The position numbers and the translations under genes are program-made. From contig NZ_JAIMEP010000004.1 in the NCBI RefSeq assembly GCF_019794555.1, positions 62,001 through 126,000 on the forward strand: 64,000 nucleotides of DNA, read 5' to 3'. Positions 56,555 to 64,000 of the stretch are shown piece by piece. This stretch comes from Streptococcus suis. GTDB lineage: Bacteria > Bacillota > Bacilli > Lactobacillales > Streptococcaceae. The number at the start of each line of letters is the position of its first letter. The first letter of the stretch is position 1. Below the pieces are notes generated by a model. It did no database searches, was not told where the DNA came from, and was given only the letters and a program-made list of their open reading frames with translations.

Positions 56555-57100
56555 TATAATAGACCTATGAAAAGACAGAGAGTTAGAGTTGAATTATTTC
56601 CCTTGAAAAAGGAAGAAATCCTTGCCTACTTAGACGATAAGGGGATTTTAGTGAATGATTATTTCAAGACCTATCTAGCTCACCCCGCTTATCAAGAAGT
56701 GCAAGAAGTGGTGGAGAAACAGCAGTGTTTAGTTGAGATTGTCAGCCTAGCCGACATGGGATTGGATAGGGAAGCGGCCGCTCCTCAGATAGAGGAGAGA
56801 GCCGTGGAGATGGATTATCAATTACCACCAGCTCATCTGGGAGTTTATCTTCGATTGACCTTGTTGGAACAGGAAGTTAGTCAAGATGCTATACTCTCCC
56901 AAGGAAAATCACCTGACGGAGCCATTTGCCTGCTGTCGCCTCAGTTGGAAGAAGTATTCACCTTCCCTCGCAGTGTCTATCTCCGTAAGGTTGACCAAGA
57001 CTTGTGGCTACGTGCAGCCCGCTTTGATGACGAGTATGCCTTTCCCTTAACAACACTTTTTGCATTTGTGACGAAAAGTGCGAATGAACAATATGAGTAA
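56555..57100 (+). CDS. Conserved hypothetical protein, leaderless
   Basis: Coding part 56567-57100, 177 aa, not recognised. The protein is acidic with a basic N terminus (MKRQRVRVELFPLKKEEIL), no membrane segment and no signal peptide; it ends near LTTLFAFVTK. The promoter TTGCTT, 16 nt, TATAAT (56555-56560) places transcription at the ATG, with no ribosome site; the string TATAATAGACCTATG is identical to that of tadA. It precedes dut and radA, possibly cotranscribed. Confidence 0.7.
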   Translation, partial: YNRPMKRQRVRVELFPLKKEEILAYLDDKGILVNDYFKTYLAHPAYQEVQEVVEKQQCLVEIVSLADMGLDREAAAPQIEERAVEMDYQLPPAHLGVYLRLTLLEQEVSQDAILSQGKSPDGAICLLSPQLEEVFTFPRSVYLRKVDQDLWLRAARFDDEYAFPLTTLFAFVTKSANEQYE

Positions 57101-57128
57101 AAAGAAGAAAATGATATAAGGAGTTTTT

Positions 57129-57572
57129 ATGAAAATCCGTGGATTCGAACTGGTCAGCCAGTATACAGATGAAAACTTATTGCCAAAACGTGAGACCGCT
57201 CATGCAGCAGGTTATGACCTGAAAGCTGCGGAGAGGGTCAGCTTGGAGCCTGGTGAGATTAAGCTGGTTCCAACAGGTGTAAAGGCCTATATGCAGGCCA
57301 ATGAGGTCCTCTATCTCTACGACCGTTCGTCCAACCCTCGCAAGAAGGGGCTGGTCCTGATTAACTCGGTTGGGGTTATCGACGGTGACTACTACGGCAA
57401 TCCAGCCAATGAAGGTCATATCTTTGCCCAGATGCGAAACATCACAGAAGAAACCGTTGTGGTGGAAGCTGGCGAACGCATTGTGCAAGCAGTTTTTGCC
57501 CCCTTCCTACTAGCAGATGGCGACCAGGCCGACGGTGTTCGGACGGGCGGATTTGGCTCGACGGGGAAATAG
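57129..57572 (+). CDS. dut: dUTP diphosphatase
   Basis: Trimeric dUTPase, 147 aa, removing dUTP and giving dUMP. Five family motifs are visible: AGYDLKAAE, DRSSNPRKKG, GVIDGDYYGN, ERIVQAVF and GGFGSTG at the C terminus. ATAAGGAGTTTTT precedes the ATG. It is followed at 6 bp by a histidine phosphatase and then radA, the arrangement known from pneumococcus. Confidence 0.94.
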   Translation: MKIRGFELVSQYTDENLLPKRETAHAAGYDLKAAERVSLEPGEIKLVPTGVKAYMQANEVLYLYDRSSNPRKKGLVLINSVGVIDGDYYGNPANEGHIFAQMRNITEETVVVEAGERIVQAVFAPFLLADGDQADGVRTGGFGSTGK

Positions 57573-57578
57573 ACTACT

Positions 57579-58112
57579 ATGCAGATTCTCTTTGTACGGC
57601 ATTCCGAGCCAGATTACAGCATGTTTGACCAGCATGATAATCCTCGGCTGTATGCAGGTTTTGGACGGGATTTGGCTCCTTTAACTGAAAAGGGGCGGAC
57701 TTTAGCTCAGGAAATTGCTAGTAATCCTATCTTTTCCCAAGCTCAAGTAGTCGTCGCTTCAAGCGTCACACGGGCCTTGGAAACTGCGACCTACATTGCT
57801 CATGCCCAGCAACTACCTCTTCTGGTCGAGCCCTTTTTTCATGAATGGCGACCAGATATGACGGGGCAAAATGCCAGTCAAGACGAGGCTGTCTTAGCTC
57901 ATCGATTATTTTTGGAAAATAGCGGAGCGGTGCCTGAGTCTTCACCTGTTCGCTATGAGACTGCTGCGGAGATGAAAGAGCGATTTTTACAGACCCTTGA
58001 AAAATACAAAGCCTATGACCGAATCGTTATCGTCTGTCACGGTATGCTGATACGCCAGTTTGTTCCCAAAAAAACCATAGCCTACTGCGAAATCCTAGAA
58101 TACGCTCTATAG
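57579..58112 (+). CDS. Histidine phosphatase family protein
   Basis: Phosphoglycerate-mutase-like phosphatase, 177 aa. The catalytic RHSEPDYS motif near residues 7-14 replaces the common RHG, with SSVTRALETA and VCHGMLIRQF completing the pocket. It sits between dut and radA; its stop codon TAG lies at the start of the radA ribosome site. Substrate unknown. Confidence 0.87.
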   Translation: MQILFVRHSEPDYSMFDQHDNPRLYAGFGRDLAPLTEKGRTLAQEIASNPIFSQAQVVVASSVTRALETATYIAHAQQLPLLVEPFFHEWRPDMTGQNASQDEAVLAHRLFLENSGAVPESSPVRYETAAEMKERFLQTLEKYKAYDRIVIVCHGMLIRQFVPKKTIAYCEILEYAL

Positions 58113-58121
58113 GAGGAAATC

Positions 58122-59486
58122 ATCATCGCTAAGAAAAAAACAACCTTTGTCTGCCAAAATTGTGAATACCACTCGCCCAAGTATCTGGGTCGTTGCCCCA
58201 ACTGCGGCTCCTGGTCTAGCTTTGTCGAGGAAGTGGAAGTCGCTGAAGTCAAGAACGAGCGGGTTAGCCTGACAGGTGAGAAGACCCGACCTATGAAGCT
58301 CAATGAAGTGTCCTCCATTCAAGTGGCTCGCACCAAGACCAACATGGAGGAGTTCAACCGCGTCCTCGGTGGTGGAGTGGTGCCGGGCAGTCTAGTTCTC
58401 ATTGGAGGCGATCCAGGGATTGGCAAATCCACCTTGCTCCTGCAAGTATCGACTCAGCTGTCTACAATTGGTACCGTCCTCTATGTGTCGGGGGAAGAGT
58501 CTGCTCAGCAGATTAAGTTGCGGGCGGAACGTTTGGGCGACATCGACAGCGAGTTCTATCTCTATGCGGAGACCAATATGCAGAGCATTCGGACCGAGAT
58601 TGAGAAGATAAAACCAGATTTCCTGATTATTGACTCTATCCAGACCATTATGAGCCCAGACATTTCTAGCGTGCAAGGTTCTGTCAGTCAGGTCCGTGAA
58701 GTGACCAACGAGCTCATGCAGATTGCCAAGACCAACAACATCGCAACCTTTATCGTCGGTCACATGACCAAGGAAGGAACCCTGGCTGGACCGCGGACCT
58801 TGGAGCATATGGTGGATACTGTTCTCTATTTTGAGGGCGAGCGGCAGCACACCTTCCGTATCTTGCGGGCGGTCAAAAACCGTTTTGGTTCTACCAACGA
58901 AATCGGCATTTTTGAAATGCAGTCGCAGGGCTTGGTCGAAGTTCTCAATCCAAGTGAGGTCTTTCTGGAAGAGCGTTTGGACGGAGCGACAGGCTCTGCT
59001 ATTGTCGTGACCATGGAGGGCACCCGCCCTATCCTTGCCGAAGTGCAGGCTCTGGTGACCCCGACCATGTTTGGCAATGCCAAGCGGACCACGACAGGAC
59101 TGGATTTCAACCGTGCCAGCTTGATTATGGCGGTTTTGGAAAAACGGGCAGGCCTGCTCCTCCAAAACCAAGATGCCTACCTTAAGTCAGCTGGCGGTGT
59201 CAAACTGGATGAGCCAGCTATTGACCTGGCGGTCGCAGTTGCCCTTGCCTCCAGTTACAAGGATAAGCCTACCAACCCACAAGAGTGCTTTATAGGCGAA
59301 ATTGGTCTGACAGGTGAAATCCGCCGTGTCAATCGGATTGAGCAACGGATTAACGAAGCCGCCAAATTGGGCTTTACCAAGGTCTATGCCCCCAAAAATT
59401 CCCTGACCGGTATCAAGGTGCCCAAGGAAATCACGGTTATCGGCGTGACCACTATTGGCGAAGTCTTGCAAAAAGTGTTTAACTAA
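58122..59486 (+). CDS. radA: DNA repair/recombination protein RadA, ATC start
   Basis: DnaB-like branch-migration helicase for recombination and transformation, 454 aa if begun at 58122. The N terminus has the zinc finger CQNC...CPNC, then Walker [11 protein letters not shown], the RadA motif KNRFGST, and a C-terminal Lon-like domain. In this frame a stop lies at 58110-58112 and no ATG, GTG or TTG occurs before 58233, beyond the zinc finger. AGGAGG (58111-58116) is well placed for ATC at 58122. The Met at 58233 would delete the finger. Confidence 0.88.
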   Translation: MIAKKKTTFVCQNCEYHSPKYLGRCPNCGSWSSFVEEVEVAEVKNERVSLTGEKTRPMKLNEVSSIQVARTKTNMEEFNRVLGGGVVPGSLVLIGGDPGIGKSTLLLQVSTQLSTIGTVLYVSGEESAQQIKLRAERLGDIDSEFYLYAETNMQSIRTEIEKIKPDFLIIDSIQTIMSPDISSVQGSVSQVREVTNELMQIAKTNNIATFIVGHMTKEGTLAGPRTLEHMVDTVLYFEGERQHTFRILRAVKNRFGSTNEIGIFEMQSQGLVEVLNPSEVFLEERLDGATGSAIVVTMEGTRPILAEVQALVTPTMFGNAKRTTTGLDFNRASLIMAVLEKRAGLLLQNQDAYLKSAGGVKLDEPAIDLAVAVALASSYKDKPTNPQECFIGEIGLTGEIRRVNRIEQRINEAAKLGFTKVYAPKNSLTGIKVPKEITVIGVTTIGEVLQKVFN

Positions 59487-59493
59487 TAAAAAT

Positions 59494-59528
59494 ATTCGGG
59501 AGTAGCAAATAGCTGCTCCTTTATTTGC
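59494..59528 (+). terminator. radA terminator
   Basis: GGAGTAGC and GCTGCTCC pair around AAATA and are followed by TTTATTTG. Confidence 0.7.
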
Positions 59529-59609
59529 GACAAATCAGCAAGAATGTGTTAAGCTAGAAACAGTTATTGTCTGAAAATTTCAGAAATTCTCATCGATATA
59601 GGAGGGATT

Positions 59610-60104
59610 ATGTCATATTTTGAACATTTTATGCAAGCTAATAAAGCGTATGTTGATTTACATGGAGATTATCACTTACCATTGCGTCCCAAGACTAGGG
59701 TGGCCATTGTAACTTGTATGGATTCACGATTGCACGTAGCGCAGGCACTTGGATTGGCACTAGGGGACGCGCACATTCTGCGGAATGCGGGTGGGCGAGT
59801 GACGGATGACATGATTCGTTCTTTAGTCATTTCCCAGCAACAAATGGGAACGCGTGAGATTGTTGTCCTACATCATACGGATTGTGGAGCTCAGACCTTT
59901 ACGAATGAAGACTTTGCACGCCATATTCATAAGGAATTAGGTGTAGATGTAGCTGGACAGGATTTCTTACCATTTACAGATGTAGAAGACAGCGTTCGTG
60001 AGGATATGGAATTGCTTCGTAAATCTCCACTAATTCCAGAGGATGTTGTTATCAATGGTGCTGTATATAATGTGGATACAGGTGTGATGACAGAAGTTAA
60101 ATAA
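59610..60104 (+). CDS. Beta-class carbonic anhydrase
   Basis: Zinc enzyme hydrating CO2, 164 aa. Likely ligands are Cys36 (CMDSR), His89 and Cys92 (HHTDC), with Asp38/Arg40 as the catalytic dyad. ATAGGAGGGATT precedes the ATG. In streptococci such enzymes support growth at ambient CO2. It is monocistronic, with a terminator after the stop (GGAATC/GGATTCC near 60114-60135). Confidence 0.92.
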   Translation: MSYFEHFMQANKAYVDLHGDYHLPLRPKTRVAIVTCMDSRLHVAQALGLALGDAHILRNAGGRVTDDMIRSLVISQQQMGTREIVVLHHTDCGAQTFTNEDFARHIHKELGVDVAGQDFLPFTDVEDSVREDMELLRKSPLIPEDVVINGAVYNVDTGVMTEVK

Positions 60105-60154
60105 TGCAGAGGGAATCTGGTTGCTCGGATTCCTTTATTTTTTTGTAAATATAC

Positions 60155-60183
60155 TTGACACTTCCCTTGTTTAGTTGTAGAAT
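60155..60183 (+). promoter_or_regulatory. Promoter of the micropeptide-AIM24 unit
   Basis: TTGACA (60155-60160), a 17-nt spacer and TAGAAT (60178-60183); close to consensus. Confidence 0.7.
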
Positions 60184-60216
60184 TGTGTTATAAAAATAAT
60201 ACAAACGGAGTTTAAA

Positions 60217-60294
60217 ATGATTTGGTTTGTTTTAGCTTGTTTTTGGTTTATTATAGCTATCTTGTGGTTAACAGGAACTTTTCGTAAAAAATAG
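60217..60294 (+). CDS. Small hydrophobic membrane peptide
   Basis: A 25-aa frame of the form MIWFVLACFWFIIAIL...FRKK: one membrane helix with a basic C-terminal end. It has a consensus promoter 34 bp upstream and ACGGAG before the ATG. Its stop codon is embedded in the ribosome site (TAGGAGG) of the next gene, indicating cotranslation. Below the size usually annotated. Function unknown; an accessory helix for the AIM24-like partner is one possibility. Confidence 0.6.
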   Translation: MIWFVLACFWFIIAILWLTGTFRKK

Positions 60295-60303
60295 GAGGCA
60301 ACT

Positions 60304-61059
60304 ATGTCAGACAATCGAATGAAATACACTATTGATAGTAATATGCAATTTCCTTTAGTAGAGATTGCTTTGGAGGCTGGTGAGTCAGCTTATATCCAGC
60401 AGGGAAGTATGGTTTACCACACGCCAAGCGTAACATTGAATACTAAGCTCAATGCACGCAGTGGTTCTGGTTTTGGTAAACTCATGGGAGCTATCGGTCG
60501 TTCCATGGTATCAGGGGAATCCATGTTTATCACCCAAGCCGTTTCGAATAGCAATGACGGAAAAATAGCTTTGGCTCCCTCTACTCCTGGACAGGTCATT
60601 GCCTTAGAACTTGGAGCTCAACAATATCGCCTAAATGATGGTGCATTTCTTGCTCTTGATGGTTCTGCTCAGTATAAAATGGAACGTCAAAGTGTAGGTA
60701 AAGCTTTCTTTGGTGGTCAGGGCGGTCTCTTTGTTATGACCACTGAGGGTTACGGTACTCTTTTAGCAAATGCCTTTGGTTCAATTAAGAAAATTGAGTT
60801 AACAGGTGGTAGTATTACAATTGATAATGCGCATGTCGTTGCTTGGAGCCGAGAGCTAGATTACAACATCCATATGGAAAATGGTTTCTTACAATCAATT
60901 GGTACAGGTGAGGGGATTGTCAATACATTCTCAGGTTACGGTGAAATCTATGTACAAAGTTTGAATATTGAAACCTTTGCTCAAGTTATCGGTAATCATA
61001 TTGTCGGTACAGGTGGTGACGGTGGTGGTAGCACCTCACTTCTTGATGCGATTTTTTAA
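60304..61059 (+). CDS. AIM24/TIGR00266 family protein
   Basis: Beta-rich protein of 251 aa from the family related to mitochondrial AIM24 and tryptophan-RNA-binding attenuator-like folds. Family features are QGSMVYHTP near residues 31-39, the long glycine-rich strand repeats (GSGFGKLMGAIGRSMVSGE), and AWSRELDYN. The C terminus is Gly-rich with TGGDGGG. No signal peptide. Molecular role is unknown. It follows the micropeptide without a gap. Confidence 0.85.
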   Translation: MSDNRMKYTIDSNMQFPLVEIALEAGESAYIQQGSMVYHTPSVTLNTKLNARSGSGFGKLMGAIGRSMVSGESMFITQAVSNSNDGKIALAPSTPGQVIALELGAQQYRLNDGAFLALDGSAQYKMERQSVGKAFFGGQGGLFVMTTEGYGTLLANAFGSIKKIELTGGSITIDNAHVVAWSRELDYNIHMENGFLQSIGTGEGIVNTFSGYGEIYVQSLNIETFAQVIGNHIVGTGGDGGGSTSLLDAIF

Positions 61060-61371
61060 GATAGACCATTTGTATCATTGTCGTTAAATATTAATATTAT
61101 AAAGATGAAGAAGTAGTGATGAGTATAGTTTTCATCCCTACTTCTTTTGTATTTTTTTAATTTAGGTTTGAATATTAAGACATCAAATCTATGGAATAAA
61201 ACACAAGAAACAATACATTTATATAATACCAAAATAGTCGTATTCACAACTTGGGCGAGATATATTTCTGTGCATGTTTGTAAGTAAAATAATTTGTAAA
61301 AATTAATTGTAATTTGCTATAATGATGAGAAAGTCTTGAAAATAAACTGAAAAAATACTGAATGAGGGAAC
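61060..61371. other. Terminator and promoter region before the SRR gene
   Basis: AAGAAGTAG...GATGA and TTCATC...CTACTTCTT (61108-61146) form a strong terminator with a T run. Further on, TTGTAA (61294-61299), 18 nt and an extended -10 TGCTATAAT (TATAAT 61318-61323) make the promoter of the SRR gene. Nothing else was seen. Confidence 0.65.
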
Positions 61372-64000
61372 ATGGATTTTTCTAAAAAAAATAAACAGTT
61401 AGTTGAGTCAAGTAAAAAATCTATTGTTACATTGCATAAGTCTGGTAAACACTGGGTAAGTACTATTTTAACAAAGGTCGGGTTGATCAAAGTAGCTTCT
61501 ACAGATATTGTGAATGTTGAGGCAAATATTGAAATAACCGGATTCACTTCTAAAAGTATGTTGTTACAAAGTGTACTAGCAACTGGGGCAGTGTTTGGTG
61601 GAATTATTGCAGATAACAATGTATTAGCTGAGGAAGTAGATGAGAAAGTCTTTGCATACAATATTTTAGATGAAACAGATATTACTCCGGTGGCATTTGC
61701 AGAATCGATGATAGTAGCAAGTTCTGATAGTTGCTTATTAGCGAAGTCGAATGATCAAAATGAATTAGGGGAAGAATCTGAGTCTTTGTCTGGGAGTACG
61801 AGTGAGTCTTACTCTCATAGCAGCATTGACTCCGAAATCGGCTACGAATCTATGTCAGTAGCAGAAAGTATACAAAGTGAAACAACTTCTGAACTAGGTT
61901 ACGTGGGAGAGTTTTCTGAACCATTATCATCTGTGAATGCAGAGAAGTCATCATTAGAAGAACTTGAGAATGTTTCAATCATAGTGGATAGTATAGAAGC
62001 ATTGGATCTATCTAATTATAATAGTGCTATTGCATCGCTAAATGATGCAATTAATCAAATTGTTCCAATTGGGGCTGAGCAACAGGTATCTGCTTACAAT
62101 AAATATCTTCTTAGTTTGCAAGAAGCCATAGTAGCAAGAACTAATTTAGAATCACTTCTAGTCTCCTCTGAATTAACACAGTCAGCTATTGATGAGGTTG
62201 CAATATCGGGTGCTCAGTCAGCAATTCGACTTAGGATGAGATATCAACAGTTGCTACAATCCTATAATAAAGCCCAATCAGTTTCTGATGGAGGAACGAC
62301 AAACCTTAGAGCAGCAAATAGCAGTGCTGAGGAAACGATATTGGTTTTTTCGGAGGGTGATGCAAATTCAAAATATAAAGATAAAAGAATTTCTTTGATT
62401 GAGGGTAGATTAAATCTTGATACTAAAATCATTAACTGGAAAGTTATATATAACCCAATAAATAGTGGTATGGCATATGCAGGTTTGTATGTGGCATCTG
62501 TCTCGGATTTAGGAACAGCCCAGGATGTGACAGTAAATGGCCAACCGCTCATTTTGGATACTAGTTTTGTTAATCCGTCTGTCGCATTAGGAACAAATCT
62601 ATCAACTTTAGATTATACAGGCCGATATTACGGGAAAAACTATAGTTATGCAACTACAACAGTTGACACTAGCCAGCCAATTATTTACACCTTTACAACA
62701 ACTGCGGGAACCTCTCTAGCAAATGTTGCTTTATATGTTCAAGCGGCTATTAATACTACAACTAATCAGGTGCATGCAACTACATCAGAATTAAATGGTA
62801 GTACGAATCTTAGTGGAATGTTGGTCAATTATAAAACATCGTTCACTTCTGTAGAATCAAATAGTTATGTTCAATCAACATCAGAGTCAATCCAGCGGTC
62901 ACTCAGTATTAAGGAGTCAACTAGTGCTAGCCAGTCATTAGTACAGTCAGCTAGTGTTTCCGTTGTTCGCTCCACCTCTATATCCGAGTCTTTATCTAAT
63001 TCGCAATTCATTTCTACTTCAGCAAGTACCTCTAAATCCATTTCAACTTCAGTTTCCAATGTTCAGAGTGCGTCTGCCTCATTCTCCGAATCAATTTCAA
63101 GTTCAATTAGCGCATCCGCTTTGATTTCTGAATCAACTTCAATTTCGTTGAGTGAATCCACTTCGGTTTCCGAATCAATTTCAATGAGTGAATCCACTTC
63201 GGTATCTGAATTAATTTCAAGTTCAACGAGCGCTTCCGCTTCGGTATCTGAATCAATTTCAAGTTCAGTGAGTGAATCCGCATTAGCTTCCGAATCAGTT
63301 TCAAATTCGTTGAGTGAGTCCACTTCGGTTTCTGAATCAACTTCAAGTTCAAAGAGTGAATTGGCCTCGATTTCAGAATCAATTTCAAATTCGTTGAGCG
63401 CATCCATTTCGGTATTCAAATCAGTTTCAAGTTCAATGAGTGAATCCGCTTCGGTCTCTGAATCAATTTCAAATTCGTTGAGCGAATCCGCTTCGGTATC
63501 TGAATCAGTTTCAATTTCGTTGAGTGAGTCCGCATTAGCTTCCGAATCAGTTTCAATTTCGATGAGCACATCCGCTTCGGTCTCTGAATCAATTTCAAGT
63601 TCAATGAGTGAATCCGCATTAGCTTCCGAATCAGTTTCAAATTCGTTGAGTGAATCCGCTTTGGCTTCCGAATCGGTCTCAATTTCATTGAGTGAATCCG
63701 CTTCGATTTCTGAATCAACTTCAAATTCGTTGAGTGAATCAACATTGATTTCCGAATCGGTTTCAAGTTCAATGAGCGCATCCGCTTTGGTTTCAGAATC
63801 AATTTCAAGTTCAATGAGTGAATCCGCTTCGGTCTCTGAATTAATTTCAAGTTCAATGAGCGCATCCGCTTCGGTTTCAGAATCAATTTCAAATTCGTTG
63901 AGCGAGTCCGCATTAGCTTCCGAATCAGTTTCAATTTCGATGAGCGCATCCGCTTTGGTTTCAGAATCAATTTCAAATTCGATGAGCGAATCGTCCTCGA
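61372..64000 (+). CDS. Serine-rich repeat surface glycoprotein, 5' part
   Basis: A frame open from ATG 61372 (after GAGGGAAC) to the window edge, 876 codons so far. Residues 1-90 form the long signal of accessory-Sec substrates: KSGKHWV (23-29, the KxGKxW motif), then a hydrophobic stretch and LAEE. A short Ser-rich region (about 125-200) precedes an alpha-helical part (200-300) and a beta-rich probable binding region (about 300-490). From about 564 on come 14-residue repeats of the type [14 protein letters not shown]. Such proteins are O-glycosylated and exported by SecA2/SecY2. The C-terminal anchor is outside the window. Confidence 0.9.
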   Translation, partial: MDFSKKNKQLVESSKKSIVTLHKSGKHWVSTILTKVGLIKVASTDIVNVEANIEITGFTSKSMLLQSVLATGAVFGGIIADNNVLAEEVDEKVFAYNILDETDITPVAFAESMIVASSDSCLLAKSNDQNELGEESESLSGSTSESYSHSSIDSEIGYESMSVAESIQSETTSELGYVGEFSEPLSSVNAEKSSLEELENVSIIVDSIEALDLSNYNSAIASLNDAINQIVPIGAEQQVSAYNKYLLSLQEAIVARTNLESLLVSSELTQSAIDEVAISGAQSAIRLRMRYQQLLQSYNKAQSVSDGGTTNLRAANSSAEETILVFSEGDANSKYKDKRISLIEGRLNLDTKIINWKVIYNPINSGMAYAGLYVASVSDLGTAQDVTVNGQPLILDTSFVNPSVALGTNLSTLDYTGRYYGKNYSYATTTVDTSQPIIYTFTTTAGTSLANVALYVQAAINTTTNQVHATTSELNGSTNLSGMLVNYKTSFTSVESNSYVQSTSESIQRSLSIKESTSASQSLVQSASVSVVRSTSISESLSNSQFISTSASTSKSISTSVSNVQSASASFSESISSSISASALISESTSISLSESTSVSESISMSESTSVSELISSSTSASASVSESISSSVSESALASESVSNSLSESTSVSESTSSSKSELASISESISNSLSASISVFKSVSSSMSESASVSESISNSLSESASVSESVSISLSESALASESVSISMSTSASVSESISSSMSESALASESVSNSLSESALASESVSISLSESASISESTSNSLSESTLISESVSSSMSASALVSESISSSMSESASVSELISSSMSASASVSESISNSLSESALASESVSISMSASALVSESISNSMSESSS
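63060..64000 (+). repeat. 42-bp tandem repeats encoding Ser-rich units
   Basis: Units of 42 bp, each beginning near GAATCCGCTTCGG and including GAATCAATTTCAA, recur about 22 times to the edge. They encode alternating Ser with Glu, Ile, Val, Met, Leu, Asn or Ala. Units differ at many sites, forming shuffled types rather than one pure repeat. Long frames on the other strand are by-products of this composition. Confidence 0.88.

Noticed and set aside
57000-58121. Competence (ComX) box ahead of dut-radA
   Set aside because: No TACGAATA-like sequence was found upstream of dut, the leaderless gene or radA.
58233-59486. RadA starting at the first ATG (417 aa)
   Set aside because: It would remove the conserved zinc finger, which is encoded in frame immediately upstream behind a strong ribosome site.
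63063-63976. Long antisense frames rich in Ser/Leu/Lys or Glu/Asp opposite the SRR repeats
   Set aside because: They are created by the 42-bp repeat composition; the sense frame has signal peptide, promoter and ribosome site.

Overview
This window is low-GC Firmicute chromosome and fits Streptococcus, most probably Streptococcus suis. The pointers are a bifunctional sortase-anchored amylopullulanase (ApuA) beside its LacI-type regulator, a MarR regulator with a two-gene ABC exporter matching satRAB, a TroA-type metal uptake operon, a pneumococcus-like dut-radA-carbonic anhydrase block, streptococcal RUP-like intergenic repeats, and the start of a serine-rich-repeat (SRR) surface glycoprotein. 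The species call is inference; the gene families are read from the sequence.

Layout. 0-6 kb: an ABC exporter pair, then a DtxR-family repressor divergent from a Mn/Zn uptake operon (troABCD) with a palindromic operator over the -10. 6-13.5 kb: pepO, a patatin-like lipase, leuS with a duplicated 3' end, an alpha/beta hydrolase and a secreted CHAP protein. 13.8-21.4 kb: apuR-apuA, each promoter carrying the same AAAACGTTTGCA operator. 21.7-31.6 kb: the L-ascorbate regulon: PTS (ulaABC), ulaDEF, a PRD regulator, ulaG and transketolase, with twin 33-bp operators before ulaA and ulaG. 32-33.3 kb: an IS110-family element with a candidate bridge RNA upstream, followed by a run of hairpin repeats. 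33.9-38 kb: mntH, tadA with its 3' end rewritten by an IS30-family insertion, and the small SRP RNA. 38-47.5 kb: pgi, a phosphatase, a membrane protein with a TA-tract promoter, the acetyl branch of lysine/DAP synthesis, 5-FTHF cyclo-ligase, rhomboid protease, an MFS transporter, galU. 47.5-53 kb: gpsA and satRAB. 53-56.5 kb: a CcpA-site operon of two FMN reductases and a formate/nitrite channel, bracketed by intact satB and a stray satB-like 3' end. 56.5-61 kb: a leaderless unknown gene, dut, a histidine phosphatase, radA (apparently starting at ATC), carbonic anhydrase, a micropeptide and an AIM24-like protein. 61.4 kb to the edge: the SRR adhesin, cut off by the window.

Functionally the window combines carbon scavenging (alpha-glucans through ApuA, ascorbate through Ula feeding pentose phosphates to transketolase), metal homeostasis (Tro, MntH), drug export (SatAB, MFS) and surface attachment (ApuA, SRR protein). 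No tRNA, 16S/23S/5S rRNA, CRISPR array or replication origin was seen. The most unusual signals are regulatory and architectural: the ATC start of radA, several leaderless genes with fixed TATAAT-to-ATG spacing, a dinucleotide tract inside a promoter spacer, and two genes (leuS, satB) whose 3' ends occur twice.
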